A DNA stretch of 64,000 bases from Calditrichota bacterium (GCA_024278755.1 JAJRSO010000013.1:60318-124317), one strand, 5' to 3'; shown: positions 17,722 through 27,598, numbered from the stretch's first letter. Notes: generated by a model from the sequence alone, not told the origin. A program made the numbers and translations.

Positions 17722-18042
17722 TTACGGTTCAACCATATCCACAATTTTCTTTTTATCGTGTTCCTTAAATTTTTCTTTTACTTTGGCAACCTGCCGTTCC
17801 AAATTATCTACCGCACGGTCAATGGATTTAAAGATATCCTCCGAACGTTCTTTAACAAAGATCTTTTTATTATTGATTCGCAGTTTAAATTCGACCACCT
17901 GATCCAACTTTTCGTAGGAGAGTACCGCATCCATATCTAAGATTTTGTCCGAAAAACGATCCAAACGCTTCATCTTATCGTTGATGTACGTTTTCAGACG
18001 TTCAGGAGCTTTGTAGCCACGTGTGGTGATTGCGATCTTCAT
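17722..18042 (-). CDS. hpf: Ribosome hibernation promoting factor (HPF/RaiA, short form)
   Basis: A 106-aa protein of the HPF/YfiA family (MKIAITTRGYKAPERLKTYI, then VVEFKLRINNKKIFVKERSEDIF and a basic C-terminal helix). It binds the decoding region of the 30S subunit in stationary phase and promotes inactive ribosomes. The length fits the short form, which lacks the C-terminal dimerisation domain. A very strong AGGAGGT site lies upstream of the ATG. It sits between xerC and hprK; clustering of hpf with PTS-regulatory genes is also known next to rpoN in proteobacteria. Confidence 0.93.
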   Translation of the reverse strand: MKIAITTRGYKAPERLKTYINDKMKRLDRFSDKILDMDAVLSYEKLDQVVEFKLRINNKKIFVKERSEDIFKSIDRAVDNLERQVAKVKEKFKEHDKKKIVDMVEP

Positions 18043-18061
18043 TAAGACCTCCTTTTTTTAT

Positions 18062-18964
18062 TTATCTGTCATCCGAAGCGCCGGGATGCGCCCGGTTATA
18101 TATTTTTTTTAAATGATCAATAGAAAGATGGGTATATACCTGAGTAGTAGAAAGATTTTCATGGCCCAGCAAATCTTTTACCACGCGGATACCCGCTCCG
18201 GCATTCATCAAATGGGTCGCATACGAATGACGTAATACATGCGGACTTTTAATCTGAACACTGGAAATACCAGAGAGATATTTTTTAATAAGTCGCTGGA
18301 CGGCACCCGGATACATTTTTTTTCCTGATTTTAATACAAATAGGTTCTCGACATTTTTTGCGGCATATTGAGATCGAATTTCCAAATAGTGTAATAAAAT
18401 TTTTTTTGCCGCCTGGCCTACCGGAACTACCCGTTCTTTATTTCCTTTACCATGAATACGCACCAAATCTTCTTTCAGTAACAGATGCGAACACTCTAAA
18501 TTGATTAACTCCGACAACCGCATTCCGGTTCCATAAAAAAGTTCCAGGATAGCTAAATCCCGTAATCCTTCGAATGTCCGTACTTCCGGAAGGCGAAGAA
18601 TTGTTTCAATTTCCGATAATGGAATAAATTCCGGCAATCTGCTTTCGAATTTAGGCATTTTAATTGAAAGCGCCGGATTTTGATAAATTATTTCTTCTCG
18701 ATTAAGAAATTTAAAAAAAGATTTGATAGCCGCGAGCTTACGGGCCGTACTGCGCCGGGACACGCCAAGCTCTTGCAGGGAAATCATAAAATGGCGGATA
18801 ATTGTTTTATCTGCCTGCTGCCAATGAATAACCGATTTGTTAAAATACTCCAGAAGGAAGGTTTCGAACTGGGACAAATCGGTAGAGTACGCAGCCACGG
18901 TGTGTTCGGAATAACGGCGTTCCAGAGTAAGATATCTAAGAAAACTGCGGATATGTTTATCCAT
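18062..18964 (-). CDS. xerC: Tyrosine recombinase XerC/XerD
   Basis: A 300-aa tyrosine recombinase of standard Xer length. The N-terminal SAM-like DNA-binding domain spans about 1-90. The catalytic set is complete: Arg149 (GTGMRLSE), Lys173 (HGKGNKER), His242 and Arg245 (PHVLRHSYAT), His268 (LLGHEN) and nucleophile Tyr277 (TTQVYTH). Positions agree to within two residues with E. coli XerD. It resolves chromosome dimers at dif with a partner Xer. Neighbours (topA, smg, recJ) are other chromosome maintenance genes, which argues for a housekeeping Xer rather than a phage integrase. Whether it is the C or D type cannot be decided here. Confidence 0.92.
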   Translation of the reverse strand: MDKHIRSFLRYLTLERRYSEHTVAAYSTDLSQFETFLLEYFNKSVIHWQQADKTIIRHFMISLQELGVSRRSTARKLAAIKSFFKFLNREEIIYQNPALSIKMPKFESRLPEFIPLSEIETILRLPEVRTFEGLRDLAILELFYGTGMRLSELINLECSHLLLKEDLVRIHGKGNKERVVPVGQAAKKILLHYLEIRSQYAAKNVENLFVLKSGKKMYPGAVQRLIKKYLSGISSVQIKSPHVLRHSYATHLMNAGAGIRVVKDLLGHENLSTTQVYTHLSIDHLKKIYNRAHPGASDDR

Positions 18965-19025
18965 AAAAATTTCTAATAAAAAGGCTTAATACAGTATCGT
19001 AAAATCTATTACCATATTCAAGTTT

Positions 19026-21254
19026 TTATTCATTTTCTTTTATGGTATGCTTGCATTTCGGGCAAATAAAAAATGTCCCTTTTGCCTTGGTGTGTTTTTC
19101 CGACATATAATTATTTCCGCATTCCGGGCAGGCGCGGTTCACCGGTTTGTCCCAACTGACAAAATTACATTTGGGATAATTGGAACAGCCAAAAAAGATT
19201 TTACCGCGCTTACTCTGGCGCTGAATTATATCGCCGTCGCAACCTTCTTTGGGGCATTTCACGCCGGTGCTTAAGGGCTTTGTTGTTTTACAGGCCGGGT
19301 AATCGGAACAGGCTAAAAATTTTCCAAAGGGGCCTGTTTTAATGAGCATGGGCTTACCGCATTTGGGACATTTTTCATCCGACTCCTGTGGCTCTTCTTC
19401 CGGGTCCAACGGTTTGGTGTTTTTACATTCGGGAAATCCGCTACAGGCCAAAAAGCGTCCGTTTCGCCCCCATCGTATTAACATCGGCCGACCGCATTTA
19501 TCACAGGTTTCACCGGACTCTTCTACAAGATCCGCTTTAATTTCGTTGCGTTTTGCATTTACTTCTGCCAATGCTTTGGAAAATGGGTCATAAAACTCAT
19601 GCATTACCTGTTCGTATGTAGCGCGCCTCCCGGCAATCTGATCCAGCTCTTCTTCCATCCTTGCCGTAAACGAGACATTAAAGAAATCGGGTAAATTGGT
19701 CGTTAAAATTTTATTAACTGTTTCGCCGAGTTCTGCCGCATACAATTTGCGTTCCTTTAAATACACATATTTACGCATCAAAATAGTGCTTACGATTTGG
19801 GCGTAGGTACTGGGCCGGCCAATATTTAATCTATCCAGTTCTTTTACAAGCGTACTTTCCGAAAAACGCGGCGACGGTTTGGTAAAATTTTGCCTGGGAT
19901 TTATTTCAATCAGGTCACAGGCGGCCCCCTGTTTCAGTCCGGAGGGGATGGTCTGCTTGTCTGCAGAACCGTTTTCAGCCTCTTCGCGATACAAGCGCAT
20001 AAAACCCGGAAAACGTACCGTTTCGCCTTCAGCCGTTAATTCGTAGCGGCCGCCTTTTACACGGACAACCGTTTTATCGATAACGGCCGGCGCCATTTGG
20101 CAGGCGATAAAGCGCTTCCAGATTAATTCATATAAACGATACTGCTCCGACGAAAGATGTTCTTTTAAGGCCTGTGGCGCAAATTCCGCCGAAATATAGG
20201 TGGGGCGGATAGCTTCGTGCGCATCCTGTACATTTTTTTTAGATCGAAAATGGCGCGGTTTATCCAAACCATATTCTTTACCGAAAACCGCAACCGCATA
20301 ATCACCCGCGTCTTTCACCGCATCGGCATTCATGCGGAACGAATCGGTTCGCATGTAGGTAATCAAACCGATACTGCCCTGACCGGGAATGTCCACTCCT
20401 TCGTACAGCGACTGGGCGATGCGCATGATCCGCTTGGTGGAGTAGCGCAGCCTGCTGGAAGCTGCCTGCTGTAGAGTACTGGTAATGAAGGGGGGCGACG
20501 GCTGACGTTTGGACGCCTTTTTTTCGATGGCATCGATTTTCAGATCGGCCGCTTTGATGCCGGCCGTGTGTTCTTCGGCCGATTTGCCGTTGGGAATTTT
20601 TGCTTTTTTAGAATCAATTTTTACCAGACGTACGTCAAAGGGCGCAATGGGCGGCGTTTGTACGGAAGCGCTGATTGTCCAGAACTCCTCCGGTTTAAAC
20701 GTCCTGATTTCCTGTTCGCGCTCACAGATTAAGCGCAATGCGACCGACTGGACACGTCCTGCGCTAAGTCCGCGGTAAATGGTTTTCCATAAAACCGGAC
20801 TTACCTGGTAGCCGACAATACGGTCTAAAACCCGTCGAGCCTGCTGCGAATACACCCGGGCCATATCAATGGAACGGGGATTTTGCATTGCCTGATCCAC
20901 GGCCTTTTTTGTTATTTCATTAAATTCCACCCGGAAAATATTGGAATTTTCCTTTTCAATAATCGTGGCAATATGATAAGCAATGGCTTCCCCTTCACGA
21001 TCAGGGTCGGTGGCAATAAATACTTTGTCCGCTTTTTTGGAAAGCGTGCGCAGCTCTTTTATAATTTTTTCTTTGCCACGTATTTTGACGTACTGTGGCG
21101 CAAAATTATTTTCAAAATTTACCCCGATTTTCGTTTTGGGTAAATCGATAATATGCCCGACCGAAGCGGTGACCATAAAATCTTTACCGAGATATTTATT
21201 GATCGTTTTTGCTTTGGCCGGTGATTCTACAATTACAAGTGATTTCTGTGCCAT
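19026..21254 (-). CDS. topA: DNA topoisomerase I
   Basis: A 742-aa type IA topoisomerase. The Toprim domain (1-125) contains VIVESPAKAKTI with the catalytic Glu and the acidic motif ATDPDREGEA. The active-site Tyr300 is in GLITYMRTDS. The C-terminal part carries four zinc-ribbon modules (CDKCGRPM...C, CPKCGKPM...C, CPKEGCDG...C and CPECGNNY...CPKC). The enzyme relaxes negative supercoils behind polymerases. The upstream smg gene is separated by 41 bases and xerC starts 61 bases downstream, so smg-topA-xerC probably forms an operon. A fourth zinc finger is at the high end for the family but not unusual. Confidence 0.96.
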   Translation of the reverse strand: MAQKSLVIVESPAKAKTINKYLGKDFMVTASVGHIIDLPKTKIGVNFENNFAPQYVKIRGKEKIIKELRTLSKKADKVFIATDPDREGEAIAYHIATIIEKENSNIFRVEFNEITKKAVDQAMQNPRSIDMARVYSQQARRVLDRIVGYQVSPVLWKTIYRGLSAGRVQSVALRLICEREQEIRTFKPEEFWTISASVQTPPIAPFDVRLVKIDSKKAKIPNGKSAEEHTAGIKAADLKIDAIEKKASKRQPSPPFITSTLQQAASSRLRYSTKRIMRIAQSLYEGVDIPGQGSIGLITYMRTDSFRMNADAVKDAGDYAVAVFGKEYGLDKPRHFRSKKNVQDAHEAIRPTYISAEFAPQALKEHLSSEQYRLYELIWKRFIACQMAPAVIDKTVVRVKGGRYELTAEGETVRFPGFMRLYREEAENGSADKQTIPSGLKQGAACDLIEINPRQNFTKPSPRFSESTLVKELDRLNIGRPSTYAQIVSTILMRKYVYLKERKLYAAELGETVNKILTTNLPDFFNVSFTARMEEELDQIAGRRATYEQVMHEFYDPFSKALAEVNAKRNEIKADLVEESGETCDKCGRPMLIRWGRNGRFLACSGFPECKNTKPLDPEEEPQESDEKCPKCGKPMLIKTGPFGKFLACSDYPACKTTKPLSTGVKCPKEGCDGDIIQRQSKRGKIFFGCSNYPKCNFVSWDKPVNRACPECGNNYMSEKHTKAKGTFFICPKCKHTIKENE

Positions 21255-21295
21255 TGTCCTCGTAACAGATTCAGCCGGTAGCGTATCTGTGGTTT

Positions 21296-21763
21296 TTAGT
21301 GAATAGTATTGGTCCCCTGGGAGAAGTAGAAGCCATTGTATGCGTTGGAACCGGGTTCCGTTCCAAAAATAATAGAAGCAGCAATAGACTTAATATCTTC
21401 TATTGTAATATCGGAGGTTCCAATAGAAAGCGCCCGTTCAATAACGAGTTCCAGTTCAAAATCAGACAGCAGGCCCAAATGTGTCATTTGCAATAAATAC
21501 CCATAAGCCTCGGCCGAAATAATCATTCGTTCCACGTCGTGCAGGATGCGGCTGGAATCCGGTGCATACTGAAACTCGCCTTCCATTGCTGCTTGTTGTT
21601 CCTGCAAATGGTTAAATATCCAGGAGAAAGCTAAGTTAATTTCGCTTTCCGAATACCCCAAAGTAATTAACTGTTTTGATAAATCTTTATATGTATCTTC
21701 TTCCTGCGGCTGTTTAAATTCTTCCAGCAGATAGACAATAATTTCTATTAAACGTTCCTGCAT
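21296..21763 (-). CDS. smg: Smg/DUF494 family protein
   Basis: A 155-aa protein matching the DUF494/Smg family: an N-terminal helical start (MQERLIEIIVYLLEEF), then LGYSESEINLAFSWIFNHL and a C-terminal helical half with LSDFELELVIERAL. In many bacteria smg lies next to dprA and topA, and the same smg-topA order is kept here. The molecular function is not established, though a DNA-processing link is often inferred from this context. AAGGAATGAA gives the ribosome binding site. Confidence 0.85.
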   Translation of the reverse strand: MQERLIEIIVYLLEEFKQPQEEDTYKDLSKQLITLGYSESEINLAFSWIFNHLQEQQAAMEGEFQYAPDSSRILHDVERMIISAEAYGYLLQMTHLGLLSDFELELVIERALSIGTSDITIEDIKSIAASIIFGTEPGSNAYNGFYFSQGTNTIH

Positions 21764-21855
21764 TTCATTCCTTTATGCTTTCGCAAAAATTACTTAAATG
21801 ATTTTGTAAAATCAAGCGGGAGGCTTCCCCCTAAAATTACGAGCGCTTCCCTGTT

Positions 21856-23526
21856 TTAAGCAGCTTCTTTTATATCCTCAATTACCAGCTGTAGTGTCGT
21901 ACTTCCACGCCAGTTATTAATGCTCATTTTAAAGGCGGCGTCTATCATTTCGCCAAAGCGGATTTCATCTTTATTCTCACCGGCATTCCACCAGACACAT
22001 TCGAATGATTGGTTGCCTTTTTCGATTACCAATTTTAAATGACGTCCGGCGCTCATTAAAATAATATCCCGAATTCGTGCATTTTTAAGTACAAACACAG
22101 GCTCCGTATTCGTTTCACCAAAAGGGCCAATCTCTTCTATTAATTGCGCCGTATTTATGGAAATCTGATCAATCTCCACAACGGAATCGATTTCCAAAAG
22201 CGGAACCAAATCTTCTTCCTTTAATGTTTCGTTAACATAAGCTGTAAATTCTTTTTTAAATATTTCGTATTTCTCAGGGGAAACGGTTAAACCGGCCGCT
22301 TTATGGTGCCCGCCGTAGTTTGTAAAAAAATGTTTGAATTTCGTGAGCGCATTGGTTACGTGAAAGGCCTCGATACTGCGGGCCGATCCCACATAGTTGC
22401 CGTTGCTGTCTCGGGTAAAGGCAAAAGAGGGACGGGCATACTGCTCTTTTAAGCGCCCCGACACCAGGCCGATTAACCCTGCTTGCCAGTTACTGTTTTC
22501 CACAAAAAGAACCTTGTCCAGCGGCTCCTGCAAAGCAGAAATTTCATCCAGGGCATCGCTCAGATAATCATTTTGTAACCCCTGTCTTTTACGGTTCAGC
22601 ATATCCAGATATTGCGCCAAATCGCGCGCTTCATCCGGTGACTGAGTAATGAGCAGTTTAAGCGCTGTTTCGGCGCTTTCCAGCCGTCCGGAGGCATTCA
22701 ACCGCGGCGCCAGAAAAAAACCGACCGATATGGGCGTCACTGTTTTTTCTTTGACGCCGCTTATTTTCTTCAATTCAACCAAACCCGGGCGTTTTGTCCC
22801 GGACAGAACTTTTAAGCCAAACTTAACAATAGCATAGTTTTCATCCCGCAAGGGCATTACATCCGAAATCGTGCCGATGGCCGCCATATCCAACAGGTTC
22901 ACTAAAAAAATTTTATACTCCTCTTCGGGCATAAGTTTTTCCGACAAGGCATAAATCAGTTTAAAAGCCACCACAGCGCCGCAGATCGTTTTAAAGGGAT
23001 ATTCCGAATCGGAGCGGTTTGGATTAATCACGGCTGCGGCTTTAGGTAGCTCGCCTTCCTGCAAATGGTGGTCCGTAACCACAATATCGATTCCTTTCGA
23101 AGCAGCCAAATCCACCGCATCGTTGGAACTGATGCCATTATCTACGGTAATGACCAGTTGCACACCTTTTTCCGCTATGGCATTAATGGAACCGGGACGC
23201 AGGCCGTAGCCGTCCTTTTCGCGGTGGGGCAACATATATTCCAACGGATAATTTATTTTACGAAAGAACAAAACCATCAGCGCCGTCGAGGTCATGCCGT
23301 CCACATCATAATCACCGAAAATTAGAATTTTTTCATTCTTCTCAATGGCCTGTAAAATACGGGTCACACCTTTTTCCATATCCGGCAGCAGGTACGGCGA
23401 ATGCATCCGTTCGGACAGACGGAACGGGTCCATGTGGGTTGGCGGGAGATTGCGGTTTTGCAGCACAACATCGATAATTGATTTTGAAGCATCCTTGTTT
23501 AAAATTTTCCACTTTTTGTGTAACAA
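21856..23526 (-). CDS. recJ: Single-stranded-DNA-specific exonuclease RecJ
   Basis: A DHH-family 5'-3' exonuclease of about 556 aa. Motifs: FGDYDVDGMTSTALM (DYDVDG), VTDHHLQEGELP (DHH), INPNRSDSEYPFK, and the DHHA1 motif GGHHKAAGLTV near residue 405, followed by the C-terminal OB-like domain. It acts in recombinational and mismatch repair. TTG 23526 is preferred as start: AAGGAA lies six bases upstream and RecJ proteins usually begin with a KKW-like segment, as here. An ATG at 23577 would add 17 residues (MRTISARFLH...) but has no clear ribosome binding site. Confidence 0.92.
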   Translation of the reverse strand: MLHKKWKILNKDASKSIIDVVLQNRNLPPTHMDPFRLSERMHSPYLLPDMEKGVTRILQAIEKNEKILIFGDYDVDGMTSTALMVLFFRKINYPLEYMLPHREKDGYGLRPGSINAIAEKGVQLVITVDNGISSNDAVDLAASKGIDIVVTDHHLQEGELPKAAAVINPNRSDSEYPFKTICGAVVAFKLIYALSEKLMPEEEYKIFLVNLLDMAAIGTISDVMPLRDENYAIVKFGLKVLSGTKRPGLVELKKISGVKEKTVTPISVGFFLAPRLNASGRLESAETALKLLITQSPDEARDLAQYLDMLNRKRQGLQNDYLSDALDEISALQEPLDKVLFVENSNWQAGLIGLVSGRLKEQYARPSFAFTRDSNGNYVGSARSIEAFHVTNALTKFKHFFTNYGGHHKAAGLTVSPEKYEIFKKEFTAYVNETLKEEDLVPLLEIDSVVEIDQISINTAQLIEEIGPFGETNTEPVFVLKNARIRDIILMSAGRHLKLVIEKGNQSFECVWWNAGENKDEIRFGEMIDAAFKMSINNWRGSTTLQLVIEDIKEAA

Positions 23527-23865
23527 GATAGTTCCTTTTTTATTCAGGTGTAAAAATCGCGCGCTAATAGTACGCATTTATGGCGCATAAAGCAAAAGGC
23601 TTTGCCGGATAAAAATGAAAGAGAACCCCCCAACCATTTAAATGGTCATCGGGTTCTGTGTCGATCCTCGTGGGTAAAAACAAAATAAAAAAACAGCCAC
23701 TACCTACTCCCAAAAGCAGCACGGTTCTTAGAATACCCGAAGAGCATTCTCCTATTATCGTAATTGCTTTTTGCTGTTTCTTAGCAAATCCATTCGTAAA
23801 AATCCGTAAAAGATTACGGCAAATCTTAAAAATCGTACCCACACAAAACGGCATAACATCGCTTA
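23527..23865. other. Intergenic region with nested hairpin upstream of recJ
   Basis: No convincing gene was seen here. The notable structure is a nested inverted repeat: an outer stem AGAACCC (23622-23628) with GGGTTCT (23651-23657) around a perfect palindrome ACCATTTAAATGGT (23633-23646). On the minus strand a T-rich stretch follows, so it may be the terminator of the small exported protein upstream; a structured leader for recJ is the alternative. Short open frames on both strands lack coding character. Confidence 0.45.
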
Positions 23866-24357
23866 TTAATTATTTCTTGCTATGATATGTTCCAGAATTT
23901 TACGTCTCTTTTCGGAAGACCTTTTGGAAAAATCATACACCTCATCCGCACTTAAACCCGTACCTACTATATATCCGGTTAGTCCACCTCCAATCATACC
24001 CAGACCCGTACTAAACCCTACGCTGAGATCGCTTAAATCGATTGGAAATTTGCTTTGCTCTTCCGCTTTTTTCTTACCAAGAAAGTACATTAAAACACCG
24101 CCGCTTACTATTCCGGCTAAAGCGCTGATTCCTGTTTTTGATTTTCTTTCCCGTTTTAATATTTTTATTGAGTTAATTGCAATTTTATATTCATTGCCTG
24201 TGCCTTTTACAATTAAAGTATCGTTTTCAATTGCACTTAAAACAACACTCGAATAAGGCTGATCTTCGACGGTAAAAATATCCCAAATTTGTTTTTGACC
24301 AGATAACAGATTTACATTTACCAACAAAATAAAAAAAAGCCAAAACTTAGTATTCAT
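23866..24357 (-). CDS. Exported protein with glycine-rich membrane hairpin, function unknown
   Basis: A 163-aa protein not recognised as a named family. It has a signal peptide (MNTKFWLFFILLVNVNLLSGQ), a beta-rich mid part (about 25-75) and two Gly-rich hydrophobic segments (about 80-98 SALAGIVSGGVLMYFLG and 117-138 GLGMIGGGLTGYIVGTGL), which resemble a glycine-zipper two-helix hairpin, then a basic C-terminus. Envelope location is likely. ATG 24357 is chosen because GGAGAAGGAA lies just upstream; the open frame extends six codons further to 24375. Confidence 0.65.
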   Translation of the reverse strand: MNTKFWLFFILLVNVNLLSGQKQIWDIFTVEDQPYSSVVLSAIENDTLIVKGTGNEYKIAINSIKILKRERKSKTGISALAGIVSGGVLMYFLGKKKAEEQSKFPIDLSDLSVGFSTGLGMIGGGLTGYIVGTGLSADEVYDFSKRSSEKRRKILEHIIARNN

Positions 24358-24616
24358 TTCCTTCTCCTTTTTCATTTCGCACTTTTAAAAAAAAATTATG
24401 GATTGATTTATATGGGTAATTAAGACTACAGGATTAACCGGTAAAGGAGTTACGCCGATAGAAACAGCAAATGTATTTTTCTTTCTAACTTGTCAATTAT
24501 CATTCTGTTTTTTTCATAAGACTATGCCCTGAATTATGCAAATTACATTTAAGCCTGAAGCCTGTTTTAACCTTCTGGCTATTTCCGATAAATTCTTTTT
24601 CTATCGAATTGTAAAA

Positions 24617-27598
24617 CTACTCAAAGGCATCCGCAATTTCGATACGATCCTTAATCTCTTCCAAAAAAGGAGAGGAATGCTGCCGGCGGCCGCTGCGGTT
24701 TTTGACCACCGTAAAAACAACTTCGCTCTTGCTGCGGGTGATGCCCACGTATAAAAGACGCTTCTGTTCCTCGATTTTTTTATGCACCGGACGGTCGTCA
24801 TTTTCGTCGCTTTTGCTGGCAAAAAAGCTGGGCATATTGCCGTCTTCCAGACCCATAATAATTACTTTTTCATACTCCAGCCCCTTAGCCGCGTGAAAGG
24901 TGAGCAGCGAAACCGCATCAATTTTTTCTAAACTATCCTGCGGATTTATCAGGGCAATATAGGATAAAAACTCCGAAATCGCTTCATCTATTGTCATCTT
25001 ATTAAACTCGTGCGCAGCCGCCATTACCCGCTGAAAAAAATCTTCCTGTGCGCTGTACCCGCTGTTTGCCGGAGCCATTCGCCCGGAAATTCGCGCCAAA
25101 TTTTCCTGTAATTCCGCATCATCAATGGAAAACCGCTCGGCATACTGGCTGCGAATAGCCGAGTAGGGTGACTGCAATCGCGCTTCACCGGCGAGAAAAA
25201 ATATCTTATCTTCCACGGCGCTCAGCGTATTTTCAACCACATTTGCCAAAGCTGCATATTCGGTAAACTCTACGGCAGCCGTTTTAACAGCGCGGTTCTT
25301 TTTCACCTGTAATAATTTTTGAAAAATCTCGTGCAGCACGCGCACATCGTCCAGCGCCCGGTGACGGGTTCCGGCGTCTAACTTATAACGGGCAGCCAAC
25401 GCATCAATAGAGTTTTGCTTTCCGGGGAACATATTTCGGGCCAGAATCAGCGAATCGTACCGTACGTTTTGCAGTTTCGGCACACCTAATTCGCGGCTTA
25501 CCCGATCCATTACCTTATAATCAAAACCGTACCCATTATGGGCAATAAGCAGATTATCGCCAATAAATTTAACAAACTCCGGCCAGACCTCTTTCATTGT
25601 CGGCGCGTCTTTAATGTCTTCCTCGCTGATATGATGCACTTGCTGCGCTTCCTTTTCGACGGGAATGCCGGGATTCACCAGCGTCTGATACTCTTCGCTA
25701 ATTTTCCCTCCCCGAACACGAACCGCCGCAATTTCCACGATGCCGCAGGAATCCGTGTTTTTACCGGTGGTTTCCAGATCGAATACCACATAATCTTCAA
25801 ACAGCTCGCCGCCGCTTTTTAACTGCACTTGCATCCAGCGGAACAAGGCGCTAATAATGCCGCGCCTGCGTTCAGTCGTTTCCCGAAAAATAAGTTCGTA
25901 CGGGCAGGGCAGGTTTGCCGTATTTAGCGCTTCCAGCAGCAAAACAAAATCATTTTTGGCAACGTGAATAATTTTCTCGCGATCCAGCAGAAAAATACGC
26001 TCGCCAAAAACCCGCTGTAATAGTTTTTCGGCTATAAACGAAATCTTTTCATCACTATGGTACAACCATATTTTAGTGCTTGATTTTTTAAGACGCGTAC
26101 ACTCTTTAAACGGAACTTCCTTTAGTTTGGATATATTATGTTCCAGCACCGACGGCTTTAGATTCTGCATCCCCCGAATAATTTCCTGAATCAGCCGGTC
26201 GAAGCTGAAAAACGTTTTTAGATTTATCAGGTTTGCCGTATTTCCGATAAAAGTAGAAATCTGGTTGCGTACCGTGTAGCTAATCTCTTCGCGGATAACA
26301 ATTTCGTTGAGCGCTTTGCGGAAACTGATTTTTTTGATGTGCTGGATATCCTGAATCTGCTTGTACACGTGGTAGCCCAGTTCCGCCTGTAATAAATCTT
26401 CGAGGATCAGCGCATCCGCCGGATCGTGCAGTAGTTTTAAATAGAGTAAAATGATCTTCATCGACGGGTGATCGATAAGGTTTTTTCCGCCGGCTTGCTG
26501 GAAAGGAATTTTTTTACGCATCAGATAAGGAATTAATTTTTCGGCAAAAAGATGCCGGGGATAAATCACGGCAATTTCTTCGAGACCAATCTTTCCGTTG
26601 TACTGCCAGTCGATAATTTTATTGATGATATATTGAATTTCCCGGCTTTCATCGGTAAAAAACACCGCTTTTAATTTTGATGCAATTTCGGCGCTGCCTT
26701 TGACCTTTTTATCCGGCTCGATACGGTCTGTCTGCGCCACAACGGCACGTGCCGCTTCGATAATGGTTTTTCCTGAACGGTAATTGACGTCCAGAAAAAC
26801 CGGCTTTTCGATGGAAAAATCCTGCATATAGCTGCGAATGTTTTCCGGCTGGGCGCCGCGCCAGGCGTAGATAGATTGATCGTCGTCGGCGGCTACAAAA
26901 ATATTGCGGTGTTTCTCTGCCAGCAGTTTAACAATCTCATACTGAACAGCGTCCGTATCCTGAAACTCATCCACCAAAATGGATTCATTTAAAAAACGGT
27001 ATTGATCCAGAATATCCGGATTCCGTTTAAAAAGTTCCCTCGTTTTAAATAAAACCTGATTGAAATCAATAAGATTATGCCGGGATAAATGGCCGGTATA
27101 TTCTTCGTAAATCATTGCCGAAAAAGCCGGCAGCGGTTTATTTTTTAATAGATGATTGGAAAAGACCAGCAGCATTCCGCGCACCTTTTTTTCCGGATTT
27201 TCACGCACACGATCTTTTAAAAGGCTGGTAAGCAAGCGTAGCTGGTAATTGTCGTCACAGATGCTAAAATGCTTTTTCAGCCCGGCCGGCTCCGCGTTTT
27301 TACGCAGTACATCGAGACAAAAAGAATGAAAGGTGCCGCAGCGGATGCGTTCTGCTTTTTCCGGGATTTCCTGAAAGAGACGCTGCCGGATTTCATTGGC
27401 GGCTTTATTGCTGAACGTAAGCGCTAATATTTGTTCGGGAGGAATATGATAATTCTGGATTTCATAGATAATTCGGGCAATCAGGGTGCGCGTCTTACCC
27501 GTGCCGGGGCCGGCCAAAAGTAAAACCGGCTGCCGGGGTTTGGATACGGCCTCGAGCTGCCGTTCATTGAGAGATGTCAGGATATTATCCACTGTCAT
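24617..27598 (-). CDS. UvrD/Rep-type helicase with inserted DnaQ-like 3'-5' exonuclease domain
   Basis: A 993-aa fusion. Superfamily 1 helicase motifs: Walker A GPGTGKT (30-36), LVDEFQD (208-214), DDDQSIYAWRG (238-248) and NYRSG, then the C-terminal block TFHAAKGLEYEKVII (900-914) and RLLYVGITRSK (947-957). Between them, residues 601-765 form a complete DEDDh exonuclease: FDLETTG (Asp607, Glu609), AHNGYGFD (Asp693) and HRALDD (His746, Asp750/751), with VHHISEEDI and LVNPGIP as in DNA polymerase III epsilon. The helicase would unwind DNA while the exonuclease trims 3' ends, in repair or replication restart. The arrangement (exonuclease inside domain 2 of the helicase) is unlike RecB or AddA. 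It is followed downstream by no related gene. Confidence 0.9.
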   Translation of the reverse strand: MTVDNILTSLNERQLEAVSKPRQPVLLLAGPGTGKTRTLIARIIYEIQNYHIPPEQILALTFSNKAANEIRQRLFQEIPEKAERIRCGTFHSFCLDVLRKNAEPAGLKKHFSICDDNYQLRLLTSLLKDRVRENPEKKVRGMLLVFSNHLLKNKPLPAFSAMIYEEYTGHLSRHNLIDFNQVLFKTRELFKRNPDILDQYRFLNESILVDEFQDTDAVQYEIVKLLAEKHRNIFVAADDDQSIYAWRGAQPENIRSYMQDFSIEKPVFLDVNYRSGKTIIEAARAVVAQTDRIEPDKKVKGSAEIASKLKAVFFTDESREIQYIINKIIDWQYNGKIGLEEIAVIYPRHLFAEKLIPYLMRKKIPFQQAGGKNLIDHPSMKIILLYLKLLHDPADALILEDLLQAELGYHVYKQIQDIQHIKKISFRKALNEIVIREEISYTVRNQISTFIGNTANLINLKTFFSFDRLIQEIIRGMQNLKPSVLEHNISKLKEVPFKECTRLKKSSTKIWLYHSDEKISFIAEKLLQRVFGERIFLLDREKIIHVAKNDFVLLLEALNTANLPCPYELIFRETTERRRGIISALFRWMQVQLKSGGELFEDYVVFDLETTGKNTDSCGIVEIAAVRVRGGKISEEYQTLVNPGIPVEKEAQQVHHISEEDIKDAPTMKEVWPEFVKFIGDNLLIAHNGYGFDYKVMDRVSRELGVPKLQNVRYDSLILARNMFPGKQNSIDALAARYKLDAGTRHRALDDVRVLHEIFQKLLQVKKNRAVKTAAVEFTEYAALANVVENTLSAVEDKIFFLAGEARLQSPYSAIRSQYAERFSIDDAELQENLARISGRMAPANSGYSAQEDFFQRVMAAAHEFNKMTIDEAISEFLSYIALINPQDSLEKIDAVSLLTFHAAKGLEYEKVIIMGLEDGNMPSFFASKSDENDDRPVHKKIEEQKRLLYVGITRSKSEVVFTVVKNRSGRRQHSSPFLEEIKDRIEIADAFE

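Noticed and set aside
23564..23885. Short open frames on both strands between recJ and the small exported gene
   Set aside because: They lack ribosome binding sites, have poor amino-acid composition and overlap the nested hairpin.
24418..24475. Plus-strand peptide-like stretch (TGLTGKGVTPIETANV) suggesting a coding fragment or riboswitch
   Set aside because: Frame is very short, lacks a start signal and known riboswitch core motifs were not found; no family could be named.
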